Positions 38,146 to 48,195 of a stretch of DNA of 64,000 bases are shown here, piece after piece. The stretch spans positions 1 through 64,000 of the forward strand of contig JAJFBJ010000001.1 of assembly GCA_020697375.1 (NCBI GenBank), written 5' to 3'. The stretch's first letter is position 1; every line of letters starts with the position of its first letter. The position numbers were made by a program, and so were the translations under genes. This DNA is from Nitrospira sp. Lineage in GTDB: Bacteria > Nitrospirota > Nitrospiria > Nitrospirales > Nitrospiraceae. The notes under the pieces are model-generated. The model searched no databases, was not told the origin of the DNA, and worked only from the letters and a program-made list of their open reading frames with translations.

Positions 38146-38466
38146 ATGTGGAATCAGAATCAGGACCTACTCCAAGTCGATCGTGAAACCAGTTTGCAGC
38201 GACTCGCTTCGGGAAGCGGGCAGATGTCCACGGTCACGAATATGCCCAAACGTCGCCCCGAGGATTTGACTAGGCGCGAGCAGGAGATCTTGCAATTGGT
38301 GTGGGCAGGCCTCACGAATCGCACGATCGCGGAGCGGCTGCAGATCAGCATTAAGACGGCTGAGGCGCACCGTGCCAACATGATGAAAAAACTTCGTGTC
38401 TCCAACATTGCACAACTGTTGAAGACGGCTCTGGAAGAGGGACTCCTCGTTTCTCATGCGGGTTGA
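38146..38466 (+). CDS. Stand-alone LuxR/NarL-type helix-turn-helix regulator (paralogue 2)
   Basis: A 106-residue DNA-binding protein with a short polar N-terminus and one GerE-type HTH: LTRREQEILQLVWAGLTNRT, IAERLQISIKTAEAHRANMM and IAQLLKTALEEGLL. ATG 38146 follows AAGGGGAGA; the frame extends to GTG 38095 without a ribosome site. It is a paralogue of the gene at 32391-32666 and, like it, has no receiver domain. A sigma-54-like site lies upstream. Confidence 0.87.
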   Translation: MWNQNQDLLQVDRETSLQRLASGSGQMSTVTNMPKRRPEDLTRREQEILQLVWAGLTNRTIAERLQISIKTAEAHRANMMKKLRVSNIAQLLKTALEEGLLVSHAG

Positions 38467-38561
38467 TGGATGAGTGCCGCATCGCAGCGTAGAAGCGTAA
38501 ATGAGGCTCGCGCCGGCAAGGGTATTTGCAGTAAGATGCCGCACCGACGCAGGAACGAGCC

Positions 38562-38954
38562 ATGGTCGAACAACGCATCGAAGAAATTACGCGCGCCAAT
38601 CTTGCCTTCTATGCCGCCTTCGAAAGTCTGGACATGCTCCGGATGGACAAGGTATGGGCTCACCTCGAGTACGTGACCTGCATCCACCCCGGCTGGACCC
38701 TCCGGAGCGACTGGCCGGCGGTTCGCGATTCCTGGGTCTTGATCTTCAACAACACCTTCTCCATGAAATTTGAACTGACGGATGTTCAGATTCAGGTCGC
38801 GGGCGATCTGGGGTGGGTCATTTGCACCGAAAATCTGACCAGCCGGCAGGACGACCAACCGGTTGAAACCCGTGTCCTTGCAACCAATCTCTTTGAGCGC
38901 ATCGGCGACGAATGGTTGATGATCCATCACCATGGAAGCCCGGTGATGGGATAG
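38562..38954 (+). CDS. SnoaL/NTF2-like fold protein
   Basis: A 130-residue protein with the cone-shaped NTF2-like pattern: an N-terminal helix EQRIEEITRANLAFYAAFES, HPGW in the loop after the second helix, WPAVRDSWVLIFNNT, then a curved sheet GDLGWVICTENLTS and RVLATNLFERIGDEWLMIHHHGS. This matches the SnoaL_3/DUF4440 group, whose members are often of unknown function. No catalytic assignment is possible. The ribosome site is a modest AGGAACG. Confidence 0.8.
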   Translation: MVEQRIEEITRANLAFYAAFESLDMLRMDKVWAHLEYVTCIHPGWTLRSDWPAVRDSWVLIFNNTFSMKFELTDVQIQVAGDLGWVICTENLTSRQDDQPVETRVLATNLFERIGDEWLMIHHHGSPVMG

Positions 38955-39146
38955 GGGAGATTCACGTCCCTTGCCTCGCCGCGCATACGAATCGCTCATA
39001 GAATTGAGCATGACGATTCTGTCGTGAGCAGCGTGAAAGGGCTGCATCCAACGGGAGGGCGACTATGAATCGCCTGGTAGATGACGGTATGGTTTGCGGG
39101 AAATAATTCTCGCCTTTTAAGCGAGGAGTGTGAGGTGAAGAAGGTT

Positions 39147-39383
39147 TTATAGACCTGGAATCGGGTGTGATAGATCCTTGGTGCCCAGAGTCTGTCGCCA
39201 CTCCGCCGTGATCTGATCCCGTTCTTCCATGGTCATGCCCGCGTACTTGCGGAACATCTGCGGTCCTCTCCGCCGTCGCCAGGTGAGGAAGTTGAGGAAG
39301 TGATCTTTGCAGATAGAATGAGTTCCCGCCGGCGCATACACACTCGCCTGACATCCATCGATTAAACAGGTCTGTCCGCTCAT
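39147..39383 (-). CDS. Small Cys/His-containing protein of unknown function
   Basis: A 78-residue basic protein with Cys6, Cys11, Cys25 and nearby histidines (CLIDGCQ...HSICKDHF), an arrangement that could bind one metal ion. The second half is helical (MTMEERDQITAEWRQTLG). The ATG at 39383 is preceded by GGGAGG at 7-base spacing, which is the best evidence that it is translated. The family is not recognised. Confidence 0.7.
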   Translation of the reverse strand: MSGQTCLIDGCQASVYAPAGTHSICKDHFLNFLTWRRRRGPQMFRKYAGMTMEERDQITAEWRQTLGTKDLSHPIPGL

Positions 39384-39806
39384 CAGTGCCTCCCGTTTGC
39401 TTGTATGAAGTATGCCGGAGATAGCCGAGCAAATGCAATGTGGCGCTTCGGTGAAACCTCGACGACGGATGGCGAGAGCGCAGGCGTTGGATAGCCCATC
39501 GTCACGATCCCATTACCTGTCTCGCCGCTCATTGGGCCAGAGATACGAGGGAAATTCCGCTTGCAATCGCGAGGAAGGCCCAGTTACGGTACGCTTCTTT
39601 GGATAAGTGCGGGAGCGAACCACAAGGCCCTGCCCATGCAGATCGGTCGGCGGTCGAAACCTCTGCCTTGCTCATGACCTAAAGAATCATTCAAGCCGAT
39701 GCCAGGCGCGAATGAGAGGGGCTGCGGGTGAGCCACCGACCGTTTCCCCGGATCACCATAGACATAAGAGAAACCTTGGATAGTCTTGTAACGAAGGAGA
39801 AGAACC
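39384..39806. other. Intergenic region without a supportable gene
   Basis: A little over 400 bases between two divergent genes. The short frames here lack ribosome sites and any domain pattern. Both flanking genes presumably have their promoters in it. Confidence 0.45.
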
Positions 39807-40289
39807 ATGGCAGGTTTGTTATCAGCCGATGACATATTCGAACAAGTGAAGGATGCGGCGGCTGCGGCCACCAATCCGGATGAGAAAGCGCTCCAGATCG
39901 ACTACAGCGCATTACAGCTCAAGATTCAGGCTGCTCTCGGCGATCGCAAGGTTGCGCGCTGCCATATCAACAAGTTTCTGCCTGAAGGATATGAAGATCA
40001 GGGGAGGTTCAATCTGGTTCTCCTGACGCCCGGCAATGTAATCTTCGACATGGTCATCGGAGATTCCTATTTTCGGTACGACGTGTTGTCCGTGGGGCAG
40101 TTGGACAAGGTGCAAATCATCGATGCGATGTGGGACAACCGTGAAAAGCGCCGTGAAGAGCCGTTCTTGAGCCTCAGGCTCATGCACGCGGAAGAAACGC
40201 ATCTCTTGCTGGCGTTGGAGGATGAAGAGCGGACAAGCCTGCTGGGATTCGCGGCAGCCGTGACGGCCGTGCGGAATCCCGAGCGGTAA
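39807..40289 (+). CDS. Conserved-looking protein of unknown function
   Basis: A 160-residue acidic soluble protein without signal peptide or membrane helix. It starts with a helix (ADDIFEQVKDAAAAATN) and continues with alternating strands (GRFNLVLLTPGNVIFDMVIG, YFRYDVLSVGQLDKVQII) that look like a small alpha/beta or PH-like barrel. The ATG follows GAAGGAGAAG with good spacing, and codon use resembles neighbouring genes, so it is real. I do not recognise the family. Confidence 0.75.
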   Translation: MAGLLSADDIFEQVKDAAAAATNPDEKALQIDYSALQLKIQAALGDRKVARCHINKFLPEGYEDQGRFNLVLLTPGNVIFDMVIGDSYFRYDVLSVGQLDKVQIIDAMWDNREKRREEPFLSLRLMHAEETHLLLALEDEERTSLLGFAAAVTAVRNPER

Positions 40290-40295
40290 TCCGGT

Positions 40296-41387
40296 TTAAG
40301 GGCGCACGTAGAACGGGAGGGCATGGACCGTGGCCGCATGGCGTGTCCCTGCCACTTCCACGGCCAAAGCCGTGTCGGGGGTTGAAAAATCCCGTAGCGG
40401 AAAGCCGAACGCAAGGACGGCGTTCCGTTGTGGCGAAAAGGCGGCGCTGCTGATCCATCCCACCTCACGATCCCCGCTGAACAGCTTCGACCCGTGAGGT
40501 GGAATCGCCTGGTCCTGGATGATCAACCCGACCAGGTGACGGCGGACGTTGCCATACGTATCCATCCTTGCCACCACTTCCTGTCCAGGGTAACAGCCCT
40601 TTGAGAGGCTGAAGGCCTTCCCTTCCAAATTGGCTTCCGGCGGAACGATATCTTCATTGAGGTCTGGACCTGCTTTGGGTAGACCTGCCTCGATCCGCAA
40701 GAGGTCTCGCGCCTGTGCACCGACCGGCTTAATGCCGAATGGCGCGCCGGCGGTCATCAGCCGGCTCCATGCGGCAGCCACGCCCTCGGCAGGCAGCAAA
40801 ACTTCCATATCCTGTTCGCCGGTTTCTTCCGTGCGCATGATGAGAGCCGGATGCCCGTCGATCGTGGTGGTGTCGGTATGCAAAAGGTCAAGGCTACGAA
40901 CATCGATGCCGAAGGCCCCGGAAACCACCTCTGCCGATTTAGGCCCGCTCACCAACAACAGTCCCCAGCTCTCCGCGCCATTTTCCATTTTGGCCTTGGT
41001 GCCGTAGAGCAGAAATTTTCTCAACGCTTGAAATGTGGTTTCGCCCACCTCGCCGACATCTTCGATCCATACGGCATCGGGCTGAACATACAGCCGGAAA
41101 TAGCCCAGCATTTTCCCCTTGTGGGTGAGGAAGCTCGAATAGCAGCCCTGTCCTGACCGAAGCGCAAGAATGTCGTTGCTGATGAGGCTTTGAAGCCACT
41201 TGATGCGATCGTCGCCGCTTACCCGGATCTTCCCGCGCTGTGAAAGGTCCGAAAGCCCGACAGCCCCACGGACGGCGGCATGTTCCGCCGGAACGTCACC
41301 ATAGTGAGCCGGGATCGACCATCCCGAAACCTCTTCGAACGTCGCGCCGAGCTGCTGGTGTTGGCTGTAAAGTGGAGATTGTTTCAT
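40296..41387 (-). CDS. ygfZ: YgfZ/GcvT-like folate-binding protein for Fe-S cluster maintenance
   Basis: A 363-residue GcvT-fold protein. The YgfZ signature K-G-C-Y-x-G-Q-E is seen as LSKGCYPGQEVVARMDTYG near residue 249, which separates it from the glycine cleavage T-protein. The N-terminus (GWSIPAHYGDVPAEHAAVRG, SLISNDILALRSGQGCYSSF) is a typical folate-binding fold. Known members assist Fe-S proteins such as MiaB. It is the last gene of a minus-strand series that begins with the Fe-S enzyme ThiC, 31 bases after the pseudo-receiver gene. Confidence 0.92.
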   Translation of the reverse strand: MKQSPLYSQHQQLGATFEEVSGWSIPAHYGDVPAEHAAVRGAVGLSDLSQRGKIRVSGDDRIKWLQSLISNDILALRSGQGCYSSFLTHKGKMLGYFRLYVQPDAVWIEDVGEVGETTFQALRKFLLYGTKAKMENGAESWGLLLVSGPKSAEVVSGAFGIDVRSLDLLHTDTTTIDGHPALIMRTEETGEQDMEVLLPAEGVAAAWSRLMTAGAPFGIKPVGAQARDLLRIEAGLPKAGPDLNEDIVPPEANLEGKAFSLSKGCYPGQEVVARMDTYGNVRRHLVGLIIQDQAIPPHGSKLFSGDREVGWISSAAFSPQRNAVLAFGFPLRDFSTPDTALAVEVAGTRHAATVHALPFYVRP

Positions 41388-41418
41388 GTTGTGATCGTGC
41401 CTTGTGTGCTGCTGGGTC

Positions 41419-41808
41419 TTACGGTTGCGCCGAGGGCTGAGGATGAATGAGTTCCTCGACGAGGTCCCTGGTGCGGGATGAAAACTCGTTCCTGGAGACT
41501 ACCTTGGAGACGCCGAGTTCCTTCGCGCGTTTCCATGTCGTCACTTCTTCGTGGTTGGCAAAGGCCAGGATGGGAATGCTGCGCAAAGCTGGATTAGCCC
41601 GGATGGCCTCCAATGCTTCGAAGGCATCGATGCCCAGGTCATTCATATTGATGATCATGGCGGCCGGAGTGAGCGATAGGGCCTTCTCCGGTAACTCGTC
41701 CTGGCTGCGTATCCGTTCCAGGGTATACCCCTGTGGGCGTAGCGCGTCGCGAACCTTGGTATAAAAGAAAATGTCGGTCACGGCCACTAGGATGGTACTG
41801 TTCATCAT
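41419..41808 (-). CDS. Single-domain pseudo-receiver protein
   Basis: A 129-residue CheY-like domain: TILVAVTDIFFYTKVRDAL, AAMIINMNDLGIDAFEALEAIR, IPILAFANHEEVTTWKRAKE and VSKVVSRNEFSSRTRDLVEE. The phospho-acceptor position (IIN) carries Asn instead of Asp, and only one acidic residue remains in the first strand, so phosphorylation is unlikely. The switch residue region VSR replaces the usual Lys. ATG 41808 or the adjacent ATG 41805 is the start; the frame extends to 41904 inside the TPR gene. It follows the TPR gene by 11 bases. Confidence 0.8.
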   Translation of the reverse strand: MMNSTILVAVTDIFFYTKVRDALRPQGYTLERIRSQDELPEKALSLTPAAMIINMNDLGIDAFEALEAIRANPALRSIPILAFANHEEVTTWKRAKELGVSKVVSRNEFSSRTRDLVEELIHPQPSAQP

Positions 41809-41819
41809 GGTCGGTCGAT

Positions 41820-42335
41820 CTAATTCAGCGAGCTGATGAGACGGCTCAAGGCCTTCTTCGCCAGGCTGTAATCGGGGTTGAGCACAAGGGCTTGCTTGTA
41901 ACATTCAATGGCATCGGTCCACTTGCCCTGACGCTCATAGACCCTGCCCAGATTCAAGTGCGGAAAGGCGGGACTCTCATACCGCCTGGCTTGCATGGCC
42001 CGTTGAAACCAGGGAATCGCCTCATCCAAATCGCCTTTCTCGATCAGGTACGCGCCGATATCGTTATAGGGGTTCCCGAAGTCAGGATCGCAGGCGATGG
42101 CTTTGTGGCATTCGTCGATCGCCTCATCCAGTTTTCCCATGAAGCTGTAGGTCCAGCCGAGAAATGTAAAGGCTTCGGCGGTCTGGTGGGTCGCCAGGGA
42201 TTGCTTATACAGGCTGACGGCTTCTTCCAGCTGCCCCTTCATTTGCTGTTCATAGGCTTGCTGAAACAGTTGCCAGGCTTCGCGCTTGTCTTCTTCGCTG
42301 CCTTCGCCTTGTATGAAGAAATCCTGTACGTCCAT
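41820..42335 (-). CDS. Tetratricopeptide-repeat protein
   Basis: A 171-residue soluble protein with about four TPR units: EAWQLFQQAYEQQMKGQLEEAVSLYKQS, TAEAFTFLGWTYSFMGKLDEAIDECHKA, GNPYNDIGAYLIEKGDLDEAIPWFQ, and FPHLNLGRVYERQGKWTDAIECYKQA. TPRs are protein-interaction scaffolds, so it may link products of this operon. The start is ATG 42335, 14 bases after the thi4 stop; longer versions of the frame overlap thi4 and are not TPR-like. Confidence 0.88.
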   Translation of the reverse strand: MDVQDFFIQGEGSEEDKREAWQLFQQAYEQQMKGQLEEAVSLYKQSLATHQTAEAFTFLGWTYSFMGKLDEAIDECHKAIACDPDFGNPYNDIGAYLIEKGDLDEAIPWFQRAMQARRYESPAFPHLNLGRVYERQGKWTDAIECYKQALVLNPDYSLAKKALSRLISSLN

Positions 42336-42349
42336 GATCGGTCTCTTTT

Positions 42350-43150
42350 CTACTCCTGCTTCAATTTCTTCCGAATCAATTCCGCGCCGTAGCGACCCGA
42401 GAGGAGCATCGAGCCGAAGGCCGGCCCCATCCGCGGCGTGCCGAACACCGACGCGACGGCAAGGCCGATCACGAAGCAATTCGCGTAGACTTCCCCGGTC
42501 CGGTCCATGACTTCCTCTTCCGATCTTGCCACCCACATGGCGCCGTTCCCTGGGACCCGCTCATAGAGACCGCGCTTGTTTAGAAGATTGACGACGACGG
42601 CGTCATGTCCGGTCGCATCGACCACGATTGTACTCTCCAGGGCGATGGGATCCACGTGAATGATATCGTGGCCGGCCATTTCAGCGGTCGTACTGTTCAC
42701 GACCACCCCCTCCAGCGCGCCGTCCCGGCGCAAAATCAGATCGACCACACGCGTCAGGTTCATGATCTTCGCGCCCGCCCGGTAGGCGGCGGCAATCAGC
42801 GCGCCGGTGGCATGCGGAGGATCGACCATATACATTCCATCGCATTCTTTGATCTGCTTGCAAGGGACACCCACTTCTTCGAGAATGTCCTGCGCCGGCG
42901 CGCAGATGGTGGCCTTGTTCATCAGATAGCCGCCGGACCAAAAGCCTCCGCCCAGCGCGAGACTCTGCTCCACGATGAGCGTCTTGATCCCCATCCTCGC
43001 CAGGTCGTGGGCGCAGATCAAGCCGGAGGGACCGGCGCCGACGATAATGACGTCGCTCTCGATGAGTTGATCGAACTCTTTATAATATTCCCGCGCGATG
43101 TGGCGAGTAATGTCGCGCTCACGTAACGGCGCGGGTTGTGGCTTAGACAT
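42350..43150 (-). CDS. thi4: Thi4-type thiazole synthase, His (sulfide-dependent) form
   Basis: It makes the thiazole moiety of thiamin from NAD and glycine. 266 residues. The FAD/NAD-type motif VIIVGAGPSGLICAHDLARMGIK lies near residues 34-56, then LALGGGFWSGG, and the C-terminal PRMGPAFGSMLLSGRYGAELI. At the position of the sacrificial cysteine of yeast Thi4 the sequence reads HVDP, so His replaces Cys as in archaeal and anaerobe enzymes, which use free sulfide and iron and turn over repeatedly. It follows thiC on the same strand after the repeat element. Confidence 0.9.
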   Translation of the reverse strand: MSKPQPAPLRERDITRHIAREYYKEFDQLIESDVIIVGAGPSGLICAHDLARMGIKTLIVEQSLALGGGFWSGGYLMNKATICAPAQDILEEVGVPCKQIKECDGMYMVDPPHATGALIAAAYRAGAKIMNLTRVVDLILRRDGALEGVVVNSTTAEMAGHDIIHVDPIALESTIVVDATGHDAVVVNLLNKRGLYERVPGNGAMWVARSEEEVMDRTGEVYANCFVIGLAVASVFGTPRMGPAFGSMLLSGRYGAELIRKKLKQE

Positions 43151-43184
43151 GCTCTATTCCCTCTCGTCCCTCTCGACGGCAGCT

Positions 43185-43285
43185 GAAAATGGCTTCCTGC
43201 CTCGTTCTCGACTCCACCAAATCCTCACCGTACCCCTGAGGGTACGCCTCCGGTTTGGGATGGCCTGCGGCCTTTCCGGACAGCC
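43185..43285 (-). repeat. Intergenic hairpin repeat, copy B
   Basis: It lies in the 147-base gap between thiC and thi4. The inner hairpin CGTACCC-CTGA-GGGTACG (43229-43246) is identical to copy A, and it is preceded by CGTTCTCGACTCC and followed by CCTCCGG and GGCCTGCGGCC as in copy A. The outer stem is short, pairing ATGGCT near 43189-43194 with AGCCAT near 43282-43287. It may act as a processing or partial termination site between thiC and thi4, which is inference. Confidence 0.75.
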
Positions 43286-43297
43286 ATGTTGATCGCC

Positions 43298-45232
<1,935 letters not shown>

Positions 45233-45263
45233 TCATCGAACGTGAGCGCCTGACGGCCAAATA

Positions 45264-45294
45264 AAAAAAGCCGCATCCAGCTCGGGTGCGGCTT
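45264..45294 (-). terminator. Intrinsic terminator of the thiC leader
   Basis: On the minus strand AAGCCGCACCCGAG and the matching GGATGCGGCTT form a stem with a short loop, followed by a run of seven T and then ATT. It stands between the TPP aptamer and the thiC ribosome site, as expected for transcriptional control. Confidence 0.88.
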
Positions 45295-45317
45295 GAAGCG
45301 ATCACGAAGCCAGTAGA

Positions 45318-45410
45318 TCGGTCGCTTCCCTACGCTGGTATTACCCAGGTCAGGTTGTGAGGGTCGCCCGATCGCTCGGACTCTCAGCCGTATGGCACCC
45401 CTAGCTGTCG
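45318..45410 (-). promoter_or_regulatory. TPP riboswitch (THI element) of thiC
   Basis: On the minus strand the aptamer shows the conserved blocks in order: GGGGTGCC (45394-45401), GGCTGAGAG, then ACCCTCA, AACCTGA, CTGGGTAATACCAGCG and TAGGGAAG (to about 45325). These are the defining parts of the thiamin-pyrophosphate aptamer. Ligand binding should favour the terminator just downstream. The family is well established; the exact helices were not folded here. Confidence 0.95.
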
Positions 45411-45416
45411 CAGGTG

Positions 45417-45445
45417 ATCGTACTCACCTGTCGATGCGATGTCAA
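45417..45445 (-). promoter_or_regulatory. Promoter of the thiC operon
   Basis: On the minus strand TTGACA (45445-45440) and TACGAT (45422-45417) are 17 bases apart. The predicted start near 45410 lies at the 5' edge of the TPP aptamer. Confidence 0.7.
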
Positions 45446-46508
45446 TCTGTTAGAAGGCCCAGAGTGGCTGAGGGCCTTCAGGGTAAGCGTTGGATCGAAC
45501 GGCGGTTGGTGTGCCTTCTGTTCCTTCCCGAGTGGGCTCGGACGTCAGCAGCAGGAGGGCTTACGCTCGCAGAAATGGCGCCACATCGCTCATCGGTAAC
45601 AATGTTCGATGGTCCATCGACGGAGTCGGCTCTGCTGATGCCTGATTTCGATTGGCTGCGGATCGGACCGGCGGGAGGCAGAACTCGCGCTTGAAAGCGT
45701 CCCCTGCGTTGAGGAGTAGCGACCTCGTCGCCCTCGACATGGGGATAGCCGCGGCCCCACGGTCAGCAGGTGATAGATGATCACGTGTTTGGATGCCGCG
45801 GAAAGATACGAAGCCGTGGTTTGCGAGGCAGGCCAGGGAACGCACACAAGGCCCTGAAAATTCGGCGTCATGAAGTCGCTAATGTTTTTCAGTCTGCGTA
45901 AGGAGGCGTATCTATCACTGCGGAGGCGATGAGGGAGTGGAGGAATGTCACTGCTAACCGATCAATGTTGAATGGTTCTGATAAGCGGTCGAAGGGGCGT
46001 CGTCACTAATGACGAAAGGGCCGGTCAGCCACGCGCCGTGGAATGGTCTCTGACATCTTTCTCTGTGGGTGTTTGCGCCAGCTGTGGACATGCCGTCAAA
46101 ACTTGATGAATTGTTCTGGCGAGTTATCAGATTCGATACACCTCCTGAATCACATCCGATACATATGTGAGTAATCAGAGCGGAGTGTCTTGCGCGGGTA
46201 ATGATCGTACACAAGGCCTATGCTGCTGAAAGTAAAGCGATACAACGATCTCACCACGGCGGCACTGCTTCTTGTTTCCTCTGGCATCTGGCTTGCTGTT
46301 AACCAATGTACCCCCACACAGAATCGAGCGGCTTGGAACTATCGTCGGACTCGTGTGCGGTCCATGCTTTATGAGTGAATCGGGGAACAAGAAAAGGAGG
46401 TGGTGGTTGGTCTCGTGTCTTGTTAAGCGGTTCACTATTCCGGTTGTGCGGCAAGATGTCTATCGGTTCTTACAACGGCGGTTCACTAAAGGAAAAGGAG
46501 GTCTTACG
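45446..46508. other. Intergenic region of about 1.06 kb without a supportable gene
   Basis: Many short frames on both strands lack ribosome sites or domain patterns. A perfect small hairpin GAAGGCCC...GGGCCTTC lies near 45452-45478 and may end transcription coming from either side. The rest contains no recognised RNA or repeat. The leader of the following gene must lie at its right end. Confidence 0.45.
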
Positions 46509-47573
46509 ATGGGAGATTTGGTGAAAGATTTTAAGACGATGAAAACGGAACCGGCAAAGCTCGAGAATAAAAAGCGAAGGCTTGAAGAACCTCAGACGAA
46601 TGACCAGGAGCTTGGACCGTTGAAGCTTCTTCCTGGAAAGTGGAGGAACGAGCCGAATCTACCACGCCGTGGATGGAATATGATCGCACTGCCGTTTGTG
46701 GATCCGAGTAAGGCTGAGGATAGGTTTCAATTCAATTATCGGTTACTGCTCCACCAATACAATGAAGAGCTTGATTTTATCCTCGTCGACAAGGCCGTAC
46801 CGAATCGTGGCGTCCGTCTCGGCTTGGGGCCTGATGCCAATACGGATCAGTTTCTCGTGGCATTAGACTATCAACAGAGAATAAAGCAAACCGCAGGCGA
46901 TGACTTCCCGAAGAGCGGCCTGGCGGGTTCGCCTCAGGATGTCATTCATCACGAACCGGGTTTGTGGCTGCATATGACGAATGGAATCACTGAGGGCCTC
47001 AATATTGGGCGACTCGCGACCATTCCCCATGGCGACTCGGTGTTGGCCTTAGGCCGAAGCAGTGAACACTCAGGGGTACAGAGCATACCTGATATCAGCG
47101 GTTTGCCGATCGGGGTCGATCAAGATCTCGGGAAGCCTAAAGACGAGAAAGATCGCGGGAATCCCTATCTGGCGCCATACAGGCACTTCCGCGACAATCC
47201 TTTTCTGGGGCTGTTCAATCCGGTCAGCCCGAACGATCTACTAGAAAGAGCGAATCTAGAATTAGAGGAGCAGGGGGTTAAAGTTGTGAAGACGACGGTC
47301 CTCGATGTTGATTCGACGCGTCCGACGGGTGGAGTAGTTAATATTCCCTTCGTCGTGAGGCAGGCCAATGCCACGGTTGTGAAGTCTACCTTCTGGATTC
47401 AGGAATTGGACCAGAAGGACAAGTACGGGAAGCCAAAGCTACGGCTGCAATATTCGCAGTTGGTCATGTTGGACTTCTTCCCGCGAGTTGATAATCTCCC
47501 TCCCGGCTGTTGCCCCGGTCTCATCCAGTGGCCGCATGTGAGCATCAATACGATGGAGAAGGTCGTCGAATAG
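46509..47573 (+). CDS. Protein of unknown function, possible lipocalin/heme-binding-like N-terminus
   Basis: A 354-residue soluble protein. ATG 46509 is firmly supported by AAAGGAGG at 7-base spacing; the frame extends back to 46272, but that part is basic and unlike the rest. After a charged start comes LGPLKLLPGKWRNEPNLPRR and GWNMIALPFVDPSKAED, a pattern like the first strand of lipocalin or nitrobindin-type barrels, then many strand-like segments and SFWIQELDQKDKYGKPKLRLQ near the end. No signal peptide. The barrel idea is inference, and I do not know the family. Confidence 0.7.
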   Translation: MGDLVKDFKTMKTEPAKLENKKRRLEEPQTNDQELGPLKLLPGKWRNEPNLPRRGWNMIALPFVDPSKAEDRFQFNYRLLLHQYNEELDFILVDKAVPNRGVRLGLGPDANTDQFLVALDYQQRIKQTAGDDFPKSGLAGSPQDVIHHEPGLWLHMTNGITEGLNIGRLATIPHGDSVLALGRSSEHSGVQSIPDISGLPIGVDQDLGKPKDEKDRGNPYLAPYRHFRDNPFLGLFNPVSPNDLLERANLELEEQGVKVVKTTVLDVDSTRPTGGVVNIPFVVRQANATVVKSTFWIQELDQKDKYGKPKLRLQYSQLVMLDFFPRVDNLPPGCCPGLIQWPHVSINTMEKVVE

Positions 47574-48195
47574 AAGTATCGAACCAGCGCATCGAGCCGG
47601 CGGCGGACGCTTGGTTCGTCGCCACCTCATGCGCGGGGAGTGCGTTGCCCTCATTCTCTGCGATTTCCTCGATGGAAGCGGACAATTGAGTTCATTGTGA
47701 AGGGAAGATCTCCCTATCCATTTTCACGGCACAGTGAGATCAATGAACATCTGGCGAAACGCATCTCGAAATGCTGGATAATTCCTAGCTCCCCGCCAGG
47801 AATTTTCCTCCACGTGAGGAACTTTCCACTGGTCCTCCTTCTTCATCGGAAGGTGGCCTGCTTTATCTCCCACTGTGCGGGTCCAACTGAGGAACTCCTG
47901 TTGCTCCCTCTCTTTAGGGGAGCGGCCAAGGCTGCCCTCGACTGCACGCATCGGACGAGCACCGTCTCATCCTGCGCGTTCTGCGAGGTGCGCAATGCGA
48001 GCAATAACGAGCGTTACGTTTCGTGTCTACGGAGGGCACCTTGTGCCGCTCCCTCGCGGCCCCTTCGGCCCATATCTCAGCATTCTCTAGGCCCTCTTCT
48101 CCTAGCTGGTTTCATTGATTGTGCAAGAAAGGATGTCGTAAAATTCTCCAGTAGATACGACTTTTGGCACAGGTGTCTCAACCGAAAGGCTGCAG
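47574..48195. other. Intergenic region of about 0.6 kb without a supportable gene
   Basis: A plus-strand frame runs through most of it into nadA but is rich in Cys, Arg and Ser and has no ribosome site, so I treat it as non-coding. A stretch near 47896-47921 (CTCCCTCTCTTTAGGGGAGCGG) forms a modest hairpin. A small minus-strand frame near 47724-47951 is also unsupported. Confidence 0.45.

Noticed and set aside
45392..45871. Open frames of about 60-100 codons on both strands downstream of the thiC promoter
   Set aside because: No ribosome site, no domain pattern, and partly overlapping the riboswitch; treated as non-coding.
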